A DNA stretch of 64,000 nucleotides from DASUPK01 sp963801055 (GTDB taxonomy: Bacteria > Actinomycetota > Thermoleophilia > Solirubrobacterales > 70-9), in NCBI GenBank assembly GCA_963801055.1, contig CAWDDE010000003.1, forward strand, positions 186,001 to 250,000. Reading direction: 5' to 3'. The notes beneath the pieces were generated by a model. It was not told the DNA's origin, ran no database searches, and saw only the letters and a program-made list of their open reading frames with translations. Shown here in pieces: positions 41,520-50,460 of the stretch. Within the stretch, counting starts at the first letter, position 1. Each line of letters starts with the position of its first letter. The position numbers were made by a program, and so were the translations under genes.

Positions 41520-43001
41520 GTGTCGAGACCATCCTCCCAGGCGGTCGTCGCGGAGCTCGAGATTTCCCCGCCCGCAAGGCTTGCCGTCGGTAGGGGAAGC
41601 GCGTTCGTGATCGGCGGCTATTGCTATCACCCGGGCGCTCGGACCCGGGTGCTCGAGGTCGAGGTCGACGGGAGGAGGCAGAGGGTCGAGCGGTTCCGGC
41701 TTCCGCGGCAGGACGTCTACGCGCGGGTCGGCGCGAACGGCGGATCCGGCGCCAACGCCTTCCGAAGCGGGTTCGTGGCGATGCCGGCGCTGGCACCCGT
41801 CGACTCCCCGAGGGAGGTAGAGGTGAGGCTGGTGCTGACCCTCGCCGGGGACCGCGAGGCGAGCGTCCCGGTCGGCCGCCTGCGACTGGAGCCCAGTCTC
41901 ACGCCCCCCGAGACCACCGTTCCGGAGTTCCCAGGCGGTCCGGCGCCGCGGGTCGCGATCTCCATGGCGACCTACAACCCTCCGGCCGACCTCCTTCGCC
42001 GACAGCTCGACTCGATCCGCAAGCAGACCCACAGCAACTGGATCTGCCTGATCAGTGACGACCGCTCGGAGCCGAGCGCCCTCGAGACCCTGGCAAAGGA
42101 GATCGATGGCGACCCTCGCTTCGTGCTCGCACCGAATGACCGCCACCTCGGGTTCTACGGCAACTTCGAGCGCGCGCTCTCGATGGCGCCGCCCTCCGCC
42201 GACTTCGTGACGCTCTGCGACCAGGACGACCGCTGGCAGCCCGAGAAGCTCGAGCGGCTGCTGGAGCGAATCGCCGGCGGCGCGCAGCTCGTCTACAGCG
42301 ACGCCAGGGTGGTGAGCCCGGATGGCGAGCTGATCCACGGCTCCTACTGGAGCGAGCGCCGGAACAACTACAAGAACTTCGGCTCGCTGCTGCTCGCGAA
42401 CTCGGTGACCGGGGCGGCATCGCTCTTCCGCCGTGAGCTGCTCGACGACGTCCTCCCCTTCCCGCCGGCGCTGGCACAGCCCTTCCACGACCATTGGCTG
42501 GCCGTCGTGGCGCTCGCTCGCGGCGAGATCGCCTACATAGATGAGCCGCTGTACGACTACGTCCAGCGCGCGGGCGCGGTGATCGGTCACGCGACCGCCA
42601 ATCGCAGGCCGAAGCCGATCCGCAGGCACCTGATCGAGCGGCTGCGAAACCCCGGGGACGGATCCCGCATCGCCTACTACTACAACTGGTACCAGCAGCT
42701 TCTCTTCGCCGAGGTGCTGCGGCTGCGCTGCTGGCAGCGGATGGAGCCCGCGAAGCGCAGGACGCTGCGGCGGCTGCTCTCCGCGGACGACGGCGTGGCC
42801 GGCCTCGCCTGGCTGCTCGGCCGCCGCGCGCGGCGCCTGCTGGGTCACGACGAGACGCTCGACCGCGAACTGCTCTACGCCTACGCCCTGCTCAGGCGCA
42901 GGGCGGTCTCGCTCTACACGCTCGGACGGCGGCGCCCAGGCCGCTGGCTCCCCCGCGACGCGAGCATCCCCCCAATGCCCACCCGGGAGGACTCTCCGTG
43001 A
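41520..43001 (+). CDS. GT2 glycosyltransferase with an N-terminal beta-rich domain
   Basis: The 493-residue protein has about 140 N-terminal residues that look beta-rich (AFVIGGYCYHPGARTRVLEV) and are not part of the catalytic fold. The GT2 domain then runs from RVAISMATYNPPADLLRRQL through WICLISDDRSEPSALETL and the DxD-type TLCDQDDRWQPEKLERLLER, to VTGAASLFRRELLDDV and FHDHWLAVVALA. This resembles rhamnosyltransferases. The reading frame is intact. GTG at 41520; the stop overlaps the next start (GTGA), so it is coupled to the ABC transporter genes. Confidence 0.85.
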   Translation: MSRPSSQAVVAELEISPPARLAVGRGSAFVIGGYCYHPGARTRVLEVEVDGRRQRVERFRLPRQDVYARVGANGGSGANAFRSGFVAMPALAPVDSPREVEVRLVLTLAGDREASVPVGRLRLEPSLTPPETTVPEFPGGPAPRVAISMATYNPPADLLRRQLDSIRKQTHSNWICLISDDRSEPSALETLAKEIDGDPRFVLAPNDRHLGFYGNFERALSMAPPSADFVTLCDQDDRWQPEKLERLLERIAGGAQLVYSDARVVSPDGELIHGSYWSERRNNYKNFGSLLLANSVTGAASLFRRELLDDVLPFPPALAQPFHDHWLAVVALARGEIAYIDEPLYDYVQRAGAVIGHATANRRPKPIRRHLIERLRNPGDGSRIAYYYNWYQQLLFAEVLRLRCWQRMEPAKRRTLRRLLSADDGVAGLAWLLGRRARRLLGHDETLDRELLYAYALLRRRAVSLYTLGRRRPGRWLPRDASIPPMPTREDSP

Positions 43002-43814
43002 CGGGCGAGGCGCAGCGCCCCGGGAAGCGATGGGCGGGTCGCGATCGAGGTGAGAGACCTCGAGAAGTCGTTCTCGATCCCGCACGAGCGCCAGACGAGC
43101 TTCAAGGAGCGCGCCCTGAATCCGCGGAAATGGATGCGCGGGGAGGTCCGGCGCCTCGAGGCGCTGCGCGGGATCTCCTTCGAGGTGTCGCAGGGCGAGT
43201 TCTTCGGGGTGATCGGGCGCAACGGCAGCGGCAAGAGCACCCTGCTGAAGCTGCTCTCCTCGATCTACGGCCTCGACGGCGGCAGCATTCAAGTCCGCGG
43301 ACGGCTGGCTCCGTTCATCGAGCTGGGCGTCGGCTTCAATCAGGAGCTGGCCGCCCGCGACAACGTCCTGCTCAATGGCGTGATGATGGGCCTCTCGCCG
43401 TCGGAGGCGCGCTCGCGCTTCGAGCGCGTGATCGACTACGCCGAGCTCTGGGACTACACGGACCTGAAGCTGAAGAACTACTCCTTCGGGATGCAGGTGC
43501 GACTCGCCTTCTCGATGATGCTCCAGGTTGACGCCGACATCCTGCTCGTCGACGAGGTGCTCGCGGTCGGCGACCTCGCCTTCCAGGAGAAGTGCATCGC
43601 CTCCCTCAGGGAGATGAAGCAGCGTGGGATCACCGTGGTCCTGGTCACGCACGACATGGACGCGCTTCGGACTCACTGCGATCGCGCGATGCTGATCGAG
43701 GACGGGATCGTGGATCTGATCGGCGATCCGGAGCGGGTCGCCGCGCGCTTCATCGAGGTGATCCTCCCCACGGCCGGCACGCCGGAGGAGGGAGTGCTGC
43801 CGACCCAGCTATGA
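42998..43814 (+). CDS. Polysaccharide ABC exporter ATP-binding subunit (Wzt/TagH type; one frame change near 43,030)
   Basis: The ATPase of an ABC-2 exporter of lipid-linked glycans. It has Walker A GVIGRNGSGKSTLLKLLSS, the characteristic short signature YSFGMQVRLAFS in place of LSGGQ, Walker B ILLVDEVLAVGD and the H-loop VLVTHDMDAL. The frame from the coupled GTG at 42998 (MTGEAQRPG) changes to the main one around 43,030, giving VAIEVRDLEKSFSIPHERQT. Alternatively the gene starts at GTG 43050. It lacks the C-terminal carbohydrate-binding domain of O-antigen Wzt proteins. Its stop overlaps the permease start (ATGA). Confidence 0.9.
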
Positions 43815-44676
43815 GCGCAGCGGAGACGATCGAGGCCGCCCCGTCCAAGCTGCGGCGGGTTCCTGGGCCGTCCCCAATCGCCGGGGGCGGGCGCCGCTTC
43901 TTCGACCTGCTCTGGGTGATGGCGGTGACCGACTTCAAGCTCACCTTCCATGGCACGGCGCTGGGCTACGCCTGGTCGCTCGTGCGTCCCCTGTTGGTGT
44001 TCGGCGTGCTGCTGGCGGTGTTCACCCAGGTGTTCCGCTTCGGCGACCAGGTCCAGGACTACCCCGCTCTGCTCCTGCTCAACGTGATGCTCTTCTCCCT
44101 CTTCTCGGACGCGACCCAGCGCGCCGTGATCTCGGTTGTGGAGCGCGAGCGGATAGTGCGCAGGACCCAGTTCCCGCGCCTGGTCATCCCGCTGGCGATC
44201 GTGCTGACCGAGATCTTCAACCTCGCACTGAACCTGCTGGCGGTGCTTGTCTTCATCCTCGTCTACGGCGTCGAGCCCACCTGGACCTGGCTCCTGCTTC
44301 CGGTGATCGTGGCCGCGCTGGTGGCGATCACCATCGCCGTCTCGATGATCGTCTCGGCGCTCTTCCCCCGGTTTCGCGACGTCGCCCTGATCTGGTCGGT
44401 CCTCTCGACCGTCCTCTTCTACGCGACGCCGATCCTCTACCCGATCAGCGTCGCCCCCCAGCGGTTCAGGGACATCCTCCAGCTCAACCCGCTGACACCG
44501 GTCTTCGAGCAGGCCCAGAAGTGGATCATCGACCCCGACGCCCCCGGCGCGCTCGGGCGCGACCAGCGGCTCCGAGTACCTGCTCGTCGCCTCGTTCGCC
44601 GTCTTCGTCGGCGCTCTGCGCGGCCGCCGTCTGGGTGTTCAACCGGGAGTCGCCCAGGATCGCCGAGGAGCTATGA
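43811..44676 (+). CDS. Polysaccharide ABC exporter permease (Wzm/TagG type; two frame changes near the end)
   Basis: An ABC-2 permease with about six membrane spans: LWVMAVTDFKLTFHGTALGY, then AWSLVRPLLVFGVLLAVFTQ, VLTEIFNLALNLLAVLVFIL, SMIVSALFPRFRDVALIWSV and FYATPILYPISV. The main frame is correct to DPDAPGAL near 44,545. Two indels then shift it, and the natural C-terminus (SEYLLVASFAVFVG, then AAVWVFNRESPRIAEEL) ends at 44676. ATG at 43811 overlaps the ATPase stop. With the preceding gene it forms a complete exporter next to glycosyltransferases, in parallel to the Wzx-like flippase. Confidence 0.88.
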
Positions 44677-44763
44677 GCCCTCTCGGTGCCGCAGTCCGCC
44701 CAGAGTTTTCCAGGGGGCTGCAGCCCGGCCACACTAGTTTCGAGCCGGTGCTGTGGCGCAGCC

Positions 44764-45455
44764 CTACGGGATTTGGGCCGGCAACACGATCCGCTGCTGG
44801 TTGCCCTTGCCGACGACTCGAAGTTCAACTGGCTTCACCTCGCGACTGCGCGCGGTCTCGAGGGCATCGGCTGCAGTGGCGAATCCGACCAGCGACTTGA
44901 GGTGCTTGGTCGTCTGGTAGTCCAGCGGCAAGTCGGCATACTGCCCGTCGAGCGCACGCTTCGGCTCGAACCAGCCAGCGTCCACGATCTGGGAGCCATC
45001 CGGATGCGGCCGCGAATGGGCGGGCGCCTGCGCCAGGTAGAAGCGCGTGTCGGCGCCGGATGGGAACAGACTCACGGGCGGGGTGATCCATCGCGAGTAG
45101 GCGACCAGCTCATCGGGGTTCACCCCGATCCCCGTCAGCTCAGCCAGCGTGGCCGTGACGGCGCGGCGGGTGGCCTCGCCGCCGCCGCCGGAATTGACTG
45201 AACCGCCGGGGAAGCCCCAGCCGGCGTCCACGCCAAAGGTGGTCTTCGGGTTGCGCCGCACCAGCAGCACCTCGAAGCCGTTTCCCCGTTGGCGAAGCAG
45301 GGTCAACGTCGCGGCGGGGAACGGGGCCGTCGCCGTCGTGTCACTATTCCCGCCACCGCCAGCCGCCGCTCGCCACCGCCACAGCCGCACGCTCCAAGCC
45401 CAAGGGTGAGCGCAACAGCAATCAGCGGGACGAGTAGACGGCGAGCTCCGCTCAT
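44764..45455 (-). CDS. Lipoprotein with a degenerate NUDT19-like Nudix domain (one frame change)
   Basis: From ATG 45455 the first frame encodes ARRLLVPLIAVALTLGLGAC, a lipoprotein signal with lipobox LGAC. A one-base indel near 45,370 leads into a Gly-rich linker (GGGGNSDTTATAP) and a Nudix fold: LLRQRGNGFEVLLVRRNPKT, GWGFPGGSVNSGGGG, AYSRWITPPVSLFPSGADTR and VDAGWFEPKRAL, the layout of NUDT19/CoA-diphosphatase-like proteins. The Nudix box is degraded: the REUXEE part reads ATLAEL. It is probably anchored outside the membrane and may bind rather than hydrolyse. AGGAG lies upstream of the start. It converges on the ABC permease. Confidence 0.65.
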
Positions 45456-45514
45456 CTCCCCCCACTCCTATCACTTCACTACCGGGGCATGACTAGAGGC
45501 CAAATTTGGGACCC

Positions 45515-45718
45515 GATTGGGACCTCAGATCTACCGGCGGCACTACGCGCCGCGGCGCTCCTGGGCTGAACGCCCTGGTGTACGCCGGGATCACGGTCAA
45601 GTTTGCGATTGCGATCGTTCACTCCGCCCTTCGGCGCAGCCGGACACGGCGCCGCCAGCGCCGCCACAGGCGTCGAGGCGAACCTGGGGGGATCGGGCAA
45701 GCGGCGGGATCCGGGTAG
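45515..45718 (+). pseudogene. C-terminal remnant of a GT2 glycosyltransferase
   Basis: The plus strand encodes QIYRRHYAPRRSW, and one frame on, LNALVYAGITVKFAIAIVHS followed by an Arg-rich tail and a stop at 45718. This is the C-terminal membrane-associated segment of GT2 enzymes like the one at 51352-52431, which has FYRKHYAADRNPLSNAAIYV and AIALKLVLSL. The catalytic domain is missing; the similarity begins abruptly near 45,515. It overlaps the 3' end of the opposite-strand GT2 gene. Confidence 0.55.
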
Positions 45719-46580
45719 GGCTCCCTCTTCCGGGCCTCGCGCAAGCCCCGCAGCCGGCCGCGGACGCCGCGCGAGGTTGCGATCGACGAGCGCCTGGCCC
45801 CCGCAGAGGACGAGCTCCCGCGCCAGCACCCCGGGCAGCCGGCGCGGGGTGAGCACGCCCCACTTGCGGAGCAGGTAGCCGCGCCCATAGCCGGCCAGGT
45901 AGTCCTTGTGCGCCGAGCCCGCGCCCAGGGTCGCGGAGTGCCGGTGCGTCCCGCGCGCGGACCGCGCGAGCCGGCAGGACCCTCCCGCCCGGCGCAGGCG
46001 CAGGACCAGATCGACGTCCTCGAGATACATCCAGTAGCCCTCGTCGAACCCATCCGCCTCGATGAACGCCTCTCTCCAGATCGCGGCCGCCGCTCCCGAG
46101 GGGCCGACCGGGTCGGGCACAGGACCATCGAGCAGGTCCACGGGCTCCCCGTTGAGATAGTCGTAGGCGAGGAGGGTGCGATCGAGCACGATCCCGGCGG
46201 TGTCGATCAGGCCGGGACGGACGGCATCGCGCATCACCCCGGCGGCCATCACCACTCCCTCACCGGGATCGAGCGCCTCTGTGATCCACCCGACATAGCC
46301 GGGATCGACCACGCTGTCATCGTTGAGCAGGACCAGCGCCGCGCCCTGTGCCCGCCGCGCCGCCAGGTTGACCGCGCGCGAGTAGCCCAGGTTCGATTCG
46401 AGCCGCAGCAATTCACAGCCGTCGAGGCGCGAGGCCGCCCGCTCCAGCTCCGCGGCGCCGGTGCCGTTGTCCACCAGGATCGTCTCGAAGCTGCCGCCGG
46501 CCCGCCGCGAGCGAGCCGAGCAGGCGGGCGGCCAGCGGCGGGGTCACCGTGGGAACGATCACCGTCGCCGAGGGACTCAT
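45619..46580 (-). CDS. GT2 glycosyltransferase (rhamnosyltransferase-like; frame changes at both ends)
   Basis: The N-terminus SPSATVIVPTVTPPLAARLL starts at ATG 46580. After an indel near 46,500 the main frame reads FETILVDNGTGAAELERAAS, LLRLESNLGYSRAVNLAARR, the DxD-like ALVLLNDDSVVDPGYVGW and GYWMYLEDVDLVLRLRRAG. A second indel near 45,770 leads to the natural C-terminus ending RRVRLRRRAE at 45619; the uncorrected frame continues to 45479. Repaired length is about 320 residues. It lies 19 nt downstream of nothing on its own strand but directly before the glycosylphosphotransferase gene on the map, both read leftwards. Confidence 0.82.
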
Positions 46581-46599
46581 AACTGGCGTCCCGCCGGGC

Positions 46600-48015
46600 T
46601 CAGAATGCCCCGGTGCCGCGAATGACGCTCACCGGGGTGAGCGCGAGGATGCGGAGGTCCCTGCCGATCGAGAGGTTCTCGACGTAGTCGAGCTCGACCG
46701 CGAGCCGCTCCTCGAAGGTGAGCTCGCCCCGTCCGAGCACCTGCATCGGCCCGGTCAGGCCCGGCTTCACCTCGAGCCTGAAGCGGTGCTCGGGTCCGTA
46801 GCGCTCGACCAGCTCGAGTTGCTCCGGACGTGTTCCCACCAGGCTCATCTCGCCGCGCAGCAGGTTCCAGAGCTGGGGTATCTCGTCGAGGCTGAGCCTG
46901 CGCAGGACCCTCCCGACTCGCGTCACCCGCGGGTCACGGCGGAGCTTGAACATAGGCTCGGGAAGCTCGTCCAGCAGCTCTTCGAGCGAGCGCTCGGCGC
47001 CGACCTGCATGGTCCGGAACTTGAGCAGGCGGAAGGGCACGCCGTGACGCCCCGCGCGCTGCTGCACGAACAGCACCGGCCCCCTGTCCTCCAGCCAGAT
47101 CGCGATGGAGATGAGCGGCAGCAGCGGGGCCGCCAGCAGCGCCAGCGGCACGCCGACGATCAGGTCGAGGCAGCGCTTCAGGAGCATCGTCGAGCGCGAC
47201 ACGTCGGCCGTCACGTACTCCAATACGGGCAGCTCGCCGAGCCGCGAGATCTGCTGCGGCGTGGCCTGCCCACGCAGTGGCGAGATCAAACTGAGCTTCG
47301 CCTCGTGGCGGCGGCAGAGATCGCGGATCGCGGCCACCTGGCCCGCGTCGATCCGCTCCTGTGCCAAGACGACCCGATCGATGTGCCTTGCGCCCTCCCC
47401 TGGCTCGACAGCCGTCATGTGGAGGTCGCTGAACAGCGCCAGCTTGTGCCGCATCGCATGCGCGAGCCCGCCCTCCCCGACGATCAGAACCTGCTCGCGC
47501 TCCGTGCTCGCCCGCCAGGCGGCGCGCGCGGCGACCCGAAGCGCGAAATCGGCGAGGACCGCCACCGACGCGACGATCGCGAGCTCACCGGTATCGAGCG
47601 TTCCGGCCGGCGTCAGCCCCCCCAGCAGGCTTGCCGTGACGGTGCCCACCACCCCCCAGGCGACGATCGCCGGCGCCTCGTCCACGGTGAGGTGGCGCAT
47701 CGCGCGGTGGTCTGCGTCGTAGAGCCCGGCCAGCTTCGCCAGCAGGATCCAGACGGGAAGAAACGCCAGCAGCCAGATCGCCCTCTCGGGCGGAACCCCG
47801 CTGAGCAGCGCCACCGCGACGGCCGCGCAGTCGGCGAGAGCTAGCAGTCGCCGGCGGTGCGCGTCCCGCCACCACCTGGACCGGCTCGGCTCCCGCGGGG
47901 CGGCCTCGGCCAGCGCGCGGGCGACCGATGCAGCGTCGAGGTCCTTCTCCGGGGCCCGGCGAGCCTGCGGTGCGGCCGGCGCCAACTCCATCTTGCCCTC
48001 GTCGTCGGTGGTCAT
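46600..48015 (-). CDS. Polyprenyl glycosylphosphotransferase (WbaP/ExoY-type initiating sugar transferase)
   Basis: This enzyme starts repeat-unit synthesis by transferring a sugar-1-phosphate to undecaprenyl phosphate. The N-terminal half has several membrane spans and a CoA-binding-like domain (REQVLIVGEGGLAHAM). The catalytic C-terminal half has KRCLDLIVGVPLALLAAPLL, FRLLKFRTMQ, LSLDEIPQLWNLLRGEMSLV and GTRPE, the Bac_transf signature. It is intact. I chose ATG 48015 (471 residues); the frame is open to 48054 but that would overlap the O-antigen-ligase-type gene. Probably the first step for the glycan made by this locus. Confidence 0.92.
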   Translation of the reverse strand: MTTDDEGKMELAPAAPQARRAPEKDLDAASVARALAEAAPREPSRSRWWRDAHRRRLLALADCAAVAVALLSGVPPERAIWLLAFLPVWILLAKLAGLYDADHRAMRHLTVDEAPAIVAWGVVGTVTASLLGGLTPAGTLDTGELAIVASVAVLADFALRVAARAAWRASTEREQVLIVGEGGLAHAMRHKLALFSDLHMTAVEPGEGARHIDRVVLAQERIDAGQVAAIRDLCRRHEAKLSLISPLRGQATPQQISRLGELPVLEYVTADVSRSTMLLKRCLDLIVGVPLALLAAPLLPLISIAIWLEDRGPVLFVQQRAGRHGVPFRLLKFRTMQVGAERSLEELLDELPEPMFKLRRDPRVTRVGRVLRRLSLDEIPQLWNLLRGEMSLVGTRPEQLELVERYGPEHRFRLEVKPGLTGPMQVLGRGELTFEERLAVELDYVENLSIGRDLRILALTPVSVIRGTGAF

Positions 48016-48026
48016 CGATCTCGGGG

Positions 48027-49892
48027 TCAGCCCTGCCCAAGCAAGGTCGGCCATAGGCGGTTCAGGGCGCGGGCCCTCTCGATGGCTTCGCGGCGCGCGT
48101 GCCGATCCCCTCTCTCCCGCTGCACCCTAGCCTCAATCAACGGCAGTCGCCAATCCTCGGAGTCCCTGGCCTCGGCCTGCCTCAGGCGAGCGAGCGCGGC
48201 ATCGAAGTCGCCGCGCGCTTCCTCGAGCAGTGCCAGCTGGGTGTAGGGCTCTGCCGACCAGGGCTGAACCGTTCGCGCCTCTAGCGCGCGCTCGATTCCC
48301 TGATCGATCCTGTCGTGCGCGGCGGCCTCTCGGCTCTGGTCGAGCTTCAGCTCGGTCAAGACGACCAGGGCGGCCGCGATCGTCGCTACCCACGCGATCG
48401 CGAGCGTTCCCAGGCCCAGCAAGTAAGCGTGCCGGCCGAGCCTCGGCCCGGGCGCCGACGCCGTCAGCAGACCGGCCGAGACCAGCGCGGGGGCGAAGAC
48501 CGCCGGGATCTCCCAAGTCCAGTCGATCGCCGCGGAGAACCCCGCGGCGACCAGCACCGCGAGCAGGAGGCCGCCGTCGCCGCCGACACCCGCCGCGAGG
48601 CGCCTGAAGGCGGCGAGGCCGACCGCGCCGCAGAACGCGAGAAGCAGCGCGACCCCCACCGCCCCCAGCTCGGCCCCCTGCTGAAGGGGCAGCGAGTGCG
48701 GGTTGCGGACGAACACCGGAAGAGTCGCGTTGCGTGCCCACCAGTCCTCGTAGCCCCCGGCGCCGATTCCCGCCACGGGCGCGCTCTCGAACGCATCGAC
48801 GGCTTCGGTCCAGAACTGCCAACGGCCGCTCGAGCTCTCGCCGACTTGCGCGGCCTCGGGCGTCACCAGGTCCGCTGGTGGGGCCTTGAACTCCTGGAAG
48901 CGCTCCGCCGGATTGGCGACGGCGGCGGCGGCGCCGATGGCGACTATCGCCAGGACGGCGAGACCGGTCGCAACGCGCCGCGAGATCAGCACCCGGGGGG
49001 CGGCACCATCCAGGAGCCAGGCGGCGCCGCCGGCCACCAGGGCCACCACGGCAGCGAGCACGGACATCCGGTCGCCATCGGCACGCCTCGCAGCGTCCGC
49101 CACCCCGCTGGTCAGGGAGCTCATCTGCTCAGCGGCAACGATCAGCACGGCGCCGGCCGCGGCGCCGATCAAGATGCCGAGCAGAAGACGCGAGCGATCG
49201 CGGGAGGCGGCGACCAGCACCACGACGCCGATCACCGCCGCAGCCGCCCCGCCCCGCGAGCTCGTCAACCAGATCCCCAGCAGCGCGATCGGGATCACGG
49301 CCGTCGCCAGAGACCTCTGCCAGCGCTGGGGGGCTCGCGCCCCCGCGTAGGCGAGCAGGATCACGGCGGTCGCGAGCAGGGCGGCCGCGCCGTTCCAATA
49401 ACCGATCGGATAGGAGAGCCGTCCGGCATCCTTCGGGATGAGCCGCTCGAGCTCGCCGCTGTCCAGAAGACCGGGCTGCAGGTAAGAGAGAAGCGCCAGG
49501 ATGGAGAGGGCGCCGAGCGCCACGGTCAGCCCGGCGATCCACTGCCTGCGGCCGCCGCCGCTGGCGGTGCACACCGCCAGCGTGAACAGCCCGAGATAGG
49601 CGGATGCGCGAACCGCCTCCTCGAAGGCTCGGCCCTGGTCGCTCGCCCAAGCCACCGAGGCAAGGGCGATCGCCGCCACGCCGGCGAGGCTCGCACCGGC
49701 CACGGCCGCCGTCCTGGCGACGGGCGCAACGGGGAGGACGCGGCTGGCCAGACCGGCGATCACGACGACCCAGATCAGGATCGACGCCGCGGCGTATGCA
49801 CTCGGCGCAAAGGCCCCCTGGACGAGGGCCGCGACCACGAGCGCGACCGCAACCAACGCGGCGTGAGCCTGTTCTCTGATCGTGACGTCCAT
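48027..49892 (-). CDS. O-antigen ligase/Wzy-type membrane protein with C-terminal TPR-like domain
   Basis: A 621-residue polytopic protein with at least ten membrane spans. The Wzy_C-type periplasmic loop has the pattern GESSSGRWQFWTEAVDAFES, then APVAGIGAGGYEDWWARN and FVRNPHSLPLQQGAELGAVG, containing the conserved RxxxWxxA and HNx/PHS elements. The last ~100 residues are soluble helices (LALLEEARGDFDAALARLRQ) resembling TPR repeats. It would polymerise repeat units or attach the finished glycan. It reads into the glycosylphosphotransferase gene with 11 nt between, and is divergent from the secreted protein at 49941. Confidence 0.87.
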   Translation of the reverse strand: MDVTIREQAHAALVAVALVVAALVQGAFAPSAYAAASILIWVVVIAGLASRVLPVAPVARTAAVAGASLAGVAAIALASVAWASDQGRAFEEAVRASAYLGLFTLAVCTASGGGRRQWIAGLTVALGALSILALLSYLQPGLLDSGELERLIPKDAGRLSYPIGYWNGAAALLATAVILLAYAGARAPQRWQRSLATAVIPIALLGIWLTSSRGGAAAAVIGVVVLVAASRDRSRLLLGILIGAAAGAVLIVAAEQMSSLTSGVADAARRADGDRMSVLAAVVALVAGGAAWLLDGAAPRVLISRRVATGLAVLAIVAIGAAAAVANPAERFQEFKAPPADLVTPEAAQVGESSSGRWQFWTEAVDAFESAPVAGIGAGGYEDWWARNATLPVFVRNPHSLPLQQGAELGAVGVALLLAFCGAVGLAAFRRLAAGVGGDGGLLLAVLVAAGFSAAIDWTWEIPAVFAPALVSAGLLTASAPGPRLGRHAYLLGLGTLAIAWVATIAAALVVLTELKLDQSREAAAHDRIDQGIERALEARTVQPWSAEPYTQLALLEEARGDFDAALARLRQAEARDSEDWRLPLIEARVQRERGDRHARREAIERARALNRLWPTLLGQG

Positions 49893-49940
49893 GCCGATCC
49901 CCGGCGGTCAGCCAGCGGGCTTAGTATCTTCGCCCGACCG

Positions 49941-50459
49941 ATGGAGATGAGGGGCTGGAGAAGGTTGAAAGGACTGTTCCTGGCGGCGGCGATTTCGCTC
50001 GCGCTCGCCGCCCCCGCGCTCGCCGCCCCCGCGGGCAGTGAGTACGTGCCCAAGGTCCCCAAGGCCGCGGGAGAGGAGATCCTGCGGGGGAAGCAGGGGC
50101 CGGGCGGGACCATCCTCTCCCCCGAGGTGCGCGGCGCTGAGGCTGCCAAGACCTCCGCCTCCGGCGGTGATGAAGCTTCGCAAGGTGACGAAGGTTCCCA
50201 AGGGGCAGACAGCACTACGACGGGGGCAGCTGACACGGCAACGGGGACCGCCGGCGCGGCCCCGGGGGCGGCCGACACCCTTCTCGATCCCGTCGTGCTG
50301 CTGCTGATCGCGGGCGTGGCCGCGGCAGCGCTCAGCATGACCTTGAGGCAGAGGCACTCTGTCTCGGCGGATCCGGATGGCGACGGGGTGGCCAGCGACC
50401 TCGGTTCAGCCCCCGCCACGCCGGACGGGGAGATCGTCGATCGGGAACGGCGCTCCTAG
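49941..50459 (+). CDS. Small exported protein with C-terminal membrane anchor
   Basis: A 172-residue protein that I do not recognise. It has a clear signal peptide (LFLAAAISLALAAPALAAPA), a middle part rich in Gly, Ala, Ser and Thr that is probably disordered, one membrane span near residue 120 (LLDPVVLLLIAGVAAAALSM) and a charged cytoplasmic-type tail with DPDGDGVASD, which looks like a calcium-binding loop. TAGTAT at 49922 may be its -10. It sits between the divergent O-antigen-ligase-type gene and the glycoside hydrolase, one base before the latter, so it may act with it at the cell surface. Confidence 0.7.
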   Translation: MEMRGWRRLKGLFLAAAISLALAAPALAAPAGSEYVPKVPKAAGEEILRGKQGPGGTILSPEVRGAEAAKTSASGGDEASQGDEGSQGADSTTTGAADTATGTAGAAPGAADTLLDPVVLLLIAGVAAAALSMTLRQRHSVSADPDGDGVASDLGSAPATPDGEIVDRERRS

Positions 50460-50460
50460 C

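Noticed and set aside
40044..43676. Open frame of 1,210 codons on the minus strand
   Set aside because: It lies antisense to three well-supported genes (GT-C, GT2, ABC ATPase). Its translation is low-complexity and charged and matches no family.
45479..45618. Extension of the minus-strand GT2 frame to 45479
   Set aside because: The translation after about 45,770 is unlike GT2 C-termini. Another frame gives a natural Arg-rich ending at 45619, so the extension is probably caused by an indel.
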